A stretch of 64,000 nt of DNA, taken from the NCBI GenBank assembly GCA_964036275.1, contig OZ038433.1:27573485-27637484 (forward strand), written 5' to 3'. Below are positions 56,413 to 64,000 of the stretch, one piece after another (the stretch's first letter is position 1; every line of letters begins with the position of its first letter). Source of the DNA: Litoditis marina. Taxonomy: Eukaryota > Nematoda > Chromadorea > Rhabditida > Rhabditidae. The notes below the pieces were generated by a model. It did not search any database. It had not been told where the DNA came from and worked only from the letters and a program-made list of their open reading frames with translations. Made by a program: the position numbers and the translations under genes.

Positions 56413-56860
56413 TGTAAGTAAAATCTTTGCGTTTTTTTGTCTTCATACTCATAATGAGACATTTTTCACGCCAAACTCACCCCAAATCAATCAACTGCAA
56501 AACGCACTATCAAAACTATTAGGATATCCGAACGAGTTTGCGTGTCATCGCCCCTCCCCCCCTTTCCACCAAATCTTGAGTTGAACTCCTCTGGTTCCCT
56601 GTATGTTCCGATTATGAGCGTATGTCTATTTCCAGGCCTGGTGGAGAGATGGGCGCCGAACCAGTGTTAATATTATATTATGGCACCTAGTCCATAATAT
56701 AATATATTGTTTTGTTTATGTTTAATGTGAAGATATAGTTTCGATTCTGTTCTGTTTCTCCATTCTGTGTTTTCTTCTTGTTGTGACTTCATACTTTGCT
56801 GTTTTATTTTTTTGTTACCTCTCACTTTTCCACTGAAATAAAGTATTCATAATTTCGAAG
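56413..56860 (+). other. 3' untranslated part of the LINE
   Basis: It includes a strong hairpin at 56670-56706 (ATATTATATTATGG and its complement around an 8-9-base loop) and an AATAAA at about 56837. A stem-loop near the 3' end may serve reverse-transcriptase recognition, as in other LINEs. The exact 3' end and target duplication were not found. Confidence 0.55.
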
Positions 56861-57724
56861 TTTCTGCACTAAATTGGACAAATTTACGTTAGAATACATT
56901 GCATTAGATAGTGGTTTTTTTGTCTATTTGAGTTTACATCCGCTTTTTTCATGACAAAACTGCTAAATTACTGTTTCTATTAATGCATGTTACGTGAGCA
57001 TCAGGCAGTCGCGGGCAGAGGCAGGGCACCGCGCGCCTCTGCTATCGATCGATACTCGAAGAGTTTCGAAACTGTCTGGCTGCTCGCCCCAAATGACGGC
57101 CATTGGGCCACGCTGTCTCCTACCCACTAAAATGCGCTAGTTTAAGAACTAAAAGAACTGACTCAATAGAGTTTGAATGATTTCTATGTATTACACAATG
57201 GTAATTTACTCGTTAATAGGTATTTCGAGAAAGTCTGACTGGAAACTAAGCAATTGTGGAATTGTACGGGAAAAACTTATATAACAATAGAAAAGGAACT
57301 TCATATAATAGGAAATATCCATAAGTATTATATCGAAACTCAGTGCGGAAAAACAAGTCTGTTTTATGGGAATCACCATTCTACCATTATTTGGAATATC
57401 ATAAATAATTAACTAAATAACTACCTCCGGATTTGGAAAAATAATAAACACTTTTTCAAAATTACTCCTTCTATTGATCTAATGTGTTTAACGTGCTTTT
57501 GAAATAAAAATTATCTTATGAAGCTTCATCTTGTGGTTGAATTAGGATGGGACCCCCCTTCCCCTCCCACCGCCCAGTTTGTCACTGGACAAACTATCGG
57601 TTCATTTGAACCGACAGTTTGTACTTTGACAGACTGACAATTTGCCAACGCAAATCGCAGTTGGGGCGAGTTTTGGGGAAATAGAGTGATACTGAGTAAG
57701 AAAAATGGATGGGGTATGAGATCG

Positions 57725-57792
57725 TCACTTGGTGTGAAAGTTTCTGAAATAAGCGGTTTTCAAAATATTTTTATTTGGCTACGTCTTATATG
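57725..57792 (-). repeat. Inverted repeat flanking the LINE, right copy
   Basis: Reverse complement of 51727-51794. The outer edges read AC/ATATAAG on the left and CTTATAT/G on the right, so any target duplication would be very short. The inner sequences diverge after about 70 bp. Confidence 0.85.
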
Positions 57793-58170
57793 ATCATTGT
57801 TATAAATAGTGCGTTCGTTTTCATATCACATACATGATTAACACGCCCAGAAGAAATGTGGATTTTACATATATAGTTTTTCAGTTGTTCGCAGTTCGGG
57901 AATGATGATTCGCCGGGAAACCAAGATTATAGATCCTATAATTATTTCTGTTCTGATTTGTAATAATTTTTTTTTATGAATGTACTTTAGAAAATTGTGT
58001 CCATTCCATTTTAAAAGTACGTGTTTCTCAAAAATAACTTACCAAATTCTTTGTCAAACGAAAAGAAAGAAGTAAAATAGATATCCGGAACGTTCACTTT
58101 TTTCACAGCTTCGCGCTCATTTCTCACAAATTGCGTTTATCTAGCAGCGCGATTCTGCCATCTAAGATTT
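57793..58170. other. AT-rich stretch without a gene
   Basis: No exon, repeat match or RNA gene is recognised here. Confidence 0.4.
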
Positions 58171-58171
58171 G

Positions 58172-58250
58172 GTCAGATGGCCTAATGGATAGCCTCTTTG
58201 CTTTTGAGCTGCTTAGTCGCGGGCTCGATGGTTCGATCTCCGCCTGAAAC
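58172..58250 (+). repeat. tRNA-Arg-like pseudogene or SINE head
   Basis: ATGGCCTAATGGATA matches the A-box region of eukaryotic tRNA-Arg, and GGTTCGATCTCC is a B box at the right distance. The acceptor ends do not pair well and the anticodon arm is distorted, so a functional tRNA is unlikely. The downstream TTTGACACCCCCTGTA resembles TTTGGCACCCTGTACA behind the SINE-like sequence at 49143-49240, which suggests one SINE group. Confidence 0.5.
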
Positions 58251-59246
58251 GAATCATTTGCTGTTTCAAAATTATGCTGTGTACGTCCAGGTATACATTT
58301 GACACCCCCTGTAATGCGATATGTGATTGCGGAATTAATAGGTCTCTCTGTGCAATCTGAAAATTATCGTTTTTCCGTGTTTAAAGAAGGACGATTATGT
58401 GGACCAATCTCGTGTTGACGGTCCTTTAAACTGCAATTGAAAAATGTATTGCAATTCAAAGGTATTGCAATTTCGTCTTGGTATTGCAATTACTTTAAAT
58501 CTGAAAACTGATCACTCGAATAGTCGGGCCTTAATGGTGTATCGTAACAAAGTAACGTTTCCAATGAAAAAATTTCTTAAACCAGTCAGACTGGTCTGAG
58601 TCTGTCATAAAATGATTGATGTAAACATCTCTGTTTTGGTTAAGAAACTTCTTTATTTTCCATGTATTGAAGTCCGCTCAAAGCATACATTTCTCTTTGT
58701 AGAGGGTAGAGGGCCGCCATCTTTTGGGACGTCAATGATTTCCCTGTCTGGCAGCTCAAAAGGAGAAGTGTGTGGATTTTGCCCTTCTTCGTTTCGAGGA
58801 TTATGCAATTATGCAATATTCCTTGCTAAGACAAGGTTTGCACCATAGATTGGTAAAAACCATTAATAATTGAGTTGAATTTGTTGGTGCGCCGTCCACT
58901 GTTGTACAGCGATGTCTCTTTGATATATTCTGAGGAATTTCCAGAAAAACAGTCAGACACACCCAATGTTCCTCGATTCATACCTAAATACCAGAGTTAG
59001 CTCTTATATGTAGCTGATAACCATTGATACGAAAGAACAAACTGGTTTTTATTCAACTAAAAAGAACCCAAGTTTCCATTAAATTAGTGACACCAGTAAG
59101 ACCAGTAACGTTAGGTCATTTATTTGTTATTCCACACCTTTTACTTATCTTTAATTAAGACCAGACTGCTAAATAATTGAACCAATCTGCATTATATGTG
59201 GTCTTATCCATAGTAAGCCCAGTAAAGTAGTTTGCATAGCCAGAGA
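58251..59246. other. Stretch without a supported gene
   Basis: AT-rich. ACCAGTAA, CCAGTAAG and CCAGTAAAG words cluster at 59090-59228. The frame at 58612-58848 has no recognisable similarity. Confidence 0.4.
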
Positions 59247-59960
59247 CTAGACGCCTGCGGCGTCTGGCAGTTGTAATTCTTGTATATCAATTGTAAAATT
59301 CTGTACAAAACGATACCAAACATGACTATTCTCCGTTATACCAAGCTCGTGCCATGGGTTTGCGAAAGATTGACTTTTTCTATGGTTGTCGTGTGGCCTG
59401 GCAATATATGTCATTCGGCATGAACTTACACCTTCGTTTTCCAGGTTTCGTACTGTTAAGCCTGATTTGAATTTTTTGTCGCGTCAAGTGCACGCGCGCG
59501 CGCGTTCTGCAAAAATTTGTAACTGTGTTCAGCCAAATAGGATTACATTCGTTTGCCAATTTTCGTACTGTTAAACCTAATTTGAAACTTTCTACCGCGT
59601 CGCGTGCATGCGCGCGCGTTTCATGAAATAGTATATTCTGCATCCCTGTTAAGTTTTAATTGATATAGAAAAAAATTATCGGAAAACGTTCAATATAAAG
59701 CGAGTTAGAAGCATTTACACACCTATGAACTGACTTTTTTGAAAAAAGTTTTTTGCATTTCGTACATTTTGAAGAGAAATGCACAAAAAATGCACGGAAA
59801 AAAAACGCCTGCGGCGTCTAGCAGTTGTAAATCTTGTATAATACTTTTAAAATACTGTACAAAACGATACCAAACATGACTATTCTCCGTTATACGAAGC
59901 CCGTGCCATGGGTTGGCGAAACATCGATGTAGCGTCGCGTGCATGCGCGCGCGTTTTGTC
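59247..59960 (+). repeat. Dispersed repeat copies 2 and 3 with CG-rich boxes
   Basis: 59247-59371 and 59803-59931 repeat the block seen at 541-666 (ACGCCTGCGGCGTCT, ACAAAACGATACCAAACATG, CCATGGGTTTGCGAAA). Between and after them are GTCGCGTCAAGTGCACGCGC and GCGTCGCGTGCATGCGCGCG boxes like those ending each unit of the 946-1510 array. Confidence 0.8.
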
Positions 59961-59964
59961 AGAA

Positions 59965-60490
59965 CGTTGTGTAACGCCTACGAACGTATTCCGTTGAATT
60001 CAACACGTGCCATTGTACCGTCAAAAATATCCACGTTTTTGTGAGGCCTACCAACGTAATTCGTTAAATTTAACACGTTTTAACTTACTGCTAAAATGTT
60101 TTACGTTGTGTAACGCCTACCAACGTATTCCGTTGAATTCAACACGTGCCATTGTACTGTCAAAAATATCCACGTTTTTGTGTGGCCTACCAACGTAATT
60201 CGTTAAATTTAACACGTTTTAACTTACTGCTAAAATGTTTTACGTTGTGTAACGCCTACGAACGTATTCCGTTGAATTCAACACGTGGCATTGTACTGTC
60301 AAAGATATTCACGTTTTTGTTGGGCCTGCCAACGTAATTTGTTGACTTTTACACGTGTTAACTTACTGCTATAATGTTTCATGTTTTGTAACGCCTACCA
60401 ACCTATTTCGTTGAATTTAACACGTGCTAACTTACTGCTGAAATTTTTCACGTTTTTGTAAGACCTGCCAACGTATTTCGCTGAGGTAGT
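59965..60490 (+). repeat. Tandem array, 139-bp unit made of two related halves
   Basis: Units contain CCTACCAACGTATTCCGTTG, AACACGTGCCATTGTACTGT, CACGTTTTTGTG, then CCTACCAACGTAATTCGTTA, AACACGTTTTAACTTACTGC and TTTTACGTTGTGTAACG. Both halves share CCTACCAACGTA and ACACGT, so the basic unit is about 70 bp and the higher-order unit a dimer. Three full units are near-identical; the last is diverged. The 63-codon frames in register with it are repeat translations. Confidence 0.9.
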
Positions 60491-62431
60491 AAAACATGCG
60501 TTATCGTTACAAGCTGTCAAACATGACTGACCATGATTTGTGTTTCACATAGCACGTATTATAATTGCTAATTACGCTGTTCCACTGTGCCTATGGCACA
60601 GTAAACGCCAGCTATGCACACCTACATTTGGTTACGCGCTAAGTTTCACGATCTTTATGGACTCTTCATGTAGATAATTTTATGAAATTTCACAGAGACA
60701 TACATGATAATTTTCTCTACCAGATAATAATCAATTTGTTGTATTTGAGTTGAAACTGTTTGATGCAGTCCGGTCTAAACAATAAGGTACTAACATTTTT
60801 CATATTCATTTTCACGAGTAGTGATTACTATTTCCTTTTTCATAATTGAGTTCTGAGTTGTATGCCGTTTATTTTATGGAAAAATGTTGAAAACTGACCG
60901 AACACGAGCATTAATAGTGAAAATTTGCTGCCTTTTTCGTGAAAAACAACTTTCTACGCACGACTCAAACGTTATAACGGTAATTTGTTAACATTTTCAG
61001 AAAGAAGAGGTTCTAGGGAAGGGAGAAAAACAAGTTTTTACTAATAACGTCACAATTGACATGAGTTACTACTTAAAGAGGGGCTGAAAGAAAAACTAAT
61101 TTAGGTGCCCTGACCCATCGACGGGGCACCTAAATAAAGGACTGTGGCAGAGAAAAAGACAAGCGCGCCTCAATGCTAAAACGTGGCAGCCCGCCGCTCT
61201 TGAATTTTTATGCGTAAATTTTATGTTTGTATTTACTTTGTTTTTGTTGAATGTAATTCATGTTTTTAATAATATTTTTTGATCAATTCGATCTAGAGGC
61301 AGTTATAGATTCTGTCTGAAAACGAAACACAATGAAAATACCTTTTTATCAGGTTTTATTCGATTTCCAGATTTTGCTTGTTCTCGATAAAATATTAGTT
61401 TTCGTCAAACTCACTTCTCTCTTAGCTTTTGAGTATTGCTAACCACAGTGTATTGATAAGTTTATGTTTATTTACTACCAATCGTATGCTCGAACCAGCA
61501 AAACGCGAATCCTCCAACCAGCTTGATAATTATGCAATCCGCAACTCGCTTGATAATTATGGGTGGTGGTTTTACTCTATTCCTCTTCTCCACTTATTTA
61601 TACGATACTAGGCGTCAGTTTATTCAGTTTGTTTGCAGGTTATCTTTTTCGGTGTCGAGGACGTTGTTCAAGAATATTCAAAATTATCGAACTACGCCTA
61701 TTTCTTGCCTGCTGATATCGGAAAGACCCGGATGAACGGACGATGTTTTATTCTTATCTAGACTAATCAGGTTGGTAAAACACGATTTTGCACCATTGCT
61801 GTGCATGATTTTTCCGTATAACATTCATAAAAATGAAATTGCCCTATTACTTGTTTCAAGAGGGAACCCATTTTTTGATTACAATTGTGCATGGGAAAAC
61901 GAGCAATTCTCTCGTTTGTTGGTTTATTAGCGGTAACTGGCAGAAGCACAGAAAAGTGTATTGTGCAACATTTCAATGAATACATTATGATTGAGGAATT
62001 GAGGTTACTTTTTGTTTCATCTTTTATCTTCAGCTAATAATGGGCAGGCTTGTCCTCCGAGTTTGCACAAGCTATTTAGGTTTCAGATAGAAAAAAAAGT
62101 GATTAGTTCGTAAAACCCATTTTTTTAATTTTGCTCAAATACCCTGCTATTTGAATTTACGAAGTACGACCACATAACTTTTCTGTTTTGCCAATTTTGA
62201 TAACGATTTATTCGATTTCTCCTAATCGTTTTTGGTGGAAAATTGCCTGATTTGAGACGAAAACATGGAAATAATCCAAATTTGTAACAGGTATACTATC
62301 TAAACTCCTTTTTTTTATTAGAATGTCCTGAAACCTGAACTAAATGTTGGTATGCATTTCCTTTTTGAAACGGTCCAGCAAAAATACGGTCTATGTTGCA
62401 CAGTGGAAAGTATCATTAGATTATTTTTCAG
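60491..62431. other. Stretch with a perfect 10-bp hairpin at 61101-61133
   Basis: TTAGGTGCCC and GGGCACCTAA pair around a 13-base loop, directly followed by AATAAA (61133-61138). This looks like a transcript 3' end or a small palindromic element. No gene upstream of it is recognised. Frames at 61429-61760 have one possible acceptor (61638) but no donor. Confidence 0.45.
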
Positions 62432-63190
62432 GTCTCGTATACATTTTGTTCCCTGTTCTACGATCCCCTGTGACTGCGACGTTTCTGGACGACTGAAAAA
62501 TCGAGCTGAAAATAAGAAGGTGAACAGTTATTTCTTCCACATTTTTTTTTCATTCTAGTAATCGGATAGTATGTGAAAAAAACAATCAGGTGAATAGCGA
62601 ACCGAGGGATATGGAGTAATCACTGCAGGAAAATGAACCTTTCGATACCCGATTTTTGAGTTTATGTGTTATATATTTGGTCGGTATATGGTATTACCAA
62701 AGTAGTCAAAACATCGCAACGCGGATTTTTTTCTGCTCAAACCAGAGCAATTTGCTTATATTCCATGCGAAATAAGAACATTTTCGCTAAATTATATCGA
62801 AAAATGGGGTTCTCGCCGTTGAATTGTTACACCTTAGTGGCTGCCATCAACTATATATTTGGTCATAGTGTTCTTAGAGTAGATAATGAAGTCACACACA
62901 AGTATGTTTTTTCTATTTCATGGAAAGGAACCCGTTTTTGAATGTATGAATGCATGATTTCACTGGTGTAGAGCCGGTTTTTTTTTCGAACCACTTGACG
63001 GTATGAATGAGCAGTAATCCTGAGTCTAGAGGGCGGTGTCCGCCATTCCGTATTCAGTTTTTATTTCTGAAGTATGTTTATACTATGCTAATTTCCTATG
63101 TTTCAGATTAGTACTTGTGTGCGTCGTGGGAAGGGACCACCGTCAAAGTCGTCTTCCCCTTATCTTCACCAGATAATTTTTTTTTACTAA
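62432..63190 (+). CDS. Possible 3' exons of an unrecognised gene
   Basis: Exon 62432-62519 has a TTTTTCAG acceptor and an AAG/GTGAAC donor and codes for SRIHFVPCSTIPCDCDVSGR and more, with four cysteines. Exon 63107-63190 has a TTTCAG acceptor, joins in phase 0 and ends at TAA overlapping an AATAAA. The splice signals and phase agreement are the evidence; no family is recognised, and upstream exons were not found. It may be a small gene remnant. Confidence 0.3.
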
Positions 63191-63194
63191 TAAA

Positions 63195-64000
63195 CATTTT
63201 TGTTATAAGTCATGTATGTTTTTTATGTATCTCATATCACAGTTGAACGAAAAGAATCCGGTTAGGACATTCTAAACAGTCGTTTTGGTTCTGTTATTAG
63301 TAGTTTGCTTGTGGTGAGAAATTTTGTTCGACCAGAAAATATGTTGTGCACCTCAACGAAATCTGCAAATACATGTCCAAACAGGTATATCAATCAATGA
63401 AACGAAAAAAGTTGCTTTTTTTCTCGTTCAAGAGTTGTCATTCAAATTTGGTAGTTCCCATCTGCCACATACCTGGCACAATGCCAACAACTTCCTCTGC
63501 GTGTCTAACATGCTAAAAAAGTTTAAAAAATAATTGTGGGTTTCAAGAGATTCAGATTACAACAATATGGGCATGGATCAGTTTGTCTTGAACTGGCGCT
63601 TCATTTAAGCTTTCAATTCTGCCCCCTTTAAGTTACACGGCGTGTCAAAATGGTAAAACCGGAAATTTTCAAATAAGGGCCAGTTTCTCAATAACTACGA
63701 AGTTATAGCATTTGAAAGTTTTTCCATTGGAAAGATAAGACTTTCTTACGTTGTAAGATGCTGATGTTTGAAAATAGATTTGTACTGGGATTAAGCAAAA
63801 ATTGAAAACATTTTTATTGTGGGATAAATAAACACCTAGTACTGTAAGAAAAATAAACGTTTTGTCAGTATACCTTCGCACTTTTCCTGTCTGGTGTGAT
63901 TTCATTGGAAATGGTGTAGTTTAAGTTAAAATGCAGAAGAAAGGACGCAAAAAGTAGAAACAGTTATTAACAGTTTGTGCCTGAAAATATATTGTTTTTC
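63195..64000. other. Right end without a supported gene
   Basis: AT-rich. Short frames at 63324-63533 (+) and 63669-63905 (-) show no recognisable domain or splice context. Confidence 0.4.

Noticed and set aside
60007..60337. Two similar 63-codon frames that look like paralogous peptides
   Set aside because: They follow the 139-bp tandem unit, so the likeness comes from the repeat.
61639..61760. Plausible peptide stretch after a TTTGCAG acceptor
   Set aside because: No donor before the stop and no family; cannot be joined to the exons at 62432 and 63107 in a supported way.
1..64000. CRISPR array, rRNA genes or bacterial-type operons
   Set aside because: No regularly spaced short repeats with unique spacers, no rRNA-like sequence, and the gene structures are eukaryotic.

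Overview
The window looks like repeat-rich autosomal-arm DNA of a rhabditid nematode, most likely a Caenorhabditis species. It is AT-rich, introns end in TTTCAG-type acceptors, host genes are broken into small exons, and most of the sequence is transposon-derived. No bacterial-type operon is present.

Left part (1-23.6 kb). Tandem and dispersed repeats fill 0.5-1.5, 5-8 and 9-9.4 kb. A readable multi-exon gene for a secreted phospholipase B-like GDSL lipase runs on the + strand from 11.2 to 16.56 kb; its introns hold long G/C homopolymers and a hairpin element. Next come the 3' exons of a WDFY3/ALFY-type WD40-FYVE gene (- strand, 19.7-20.7 kb), the lone first exon of a GT11 fucosyltransferase (+, 21.5 kb) and an orphan LINE ORF1 (-, 22.4-23.3 kb).

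Middle part (23.7-49.5 kb). A long palindrome has arms of about 3.3-3.5 kb (23700-24899 plus 43733-46015 on the left; 46160-49480 on the right) around a 144-bp spacer. Its left arm is split by one LTR retroelement of 18.8 kb (24900-43728). That element has 442-bp LTRs differing at 2 positions, a GTGT target duplication, a polypurine tract and a primer binding site. The right arm keeps the empty site. The element is on the - strand. It encodes one 2438-aa protein in the unusual order Gag, membrane glycoprotein (Env-like), protease, RT, RNase H, integrase, followed by a short out-of-frame integrase C-terminal ORF.

Between its 5' LTR and gag lies about 9.6 kb of extra DNA. It carries three intron-containing genes in antisense (+) orientation: 35434-36816, 37027-38590 and 41152-42802. 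They are paralogous: the last three exons have matching junction phases (0, 0, 1), two have a 238-nt third exon, and all share a C-terminal motif. I do not recognise the family. An infectious-looking retroelement carrying a spliced antisense gene family is the strongest candidate here for an undescribed system.

Right part (49.5-64 kb). A pyrimidine microsatellite follows the palindrome. A frameshifted CR1/jockey-like LINE (52.26-56.4 kb) lies between two 68-bp inverted repeats 6 kb apart. After it come a tRNA-Arg-like SINE or pseudogene, repeats shared with the left end of the window, a 139-bp tandem array and a few possible exons of an unrecognised gene.
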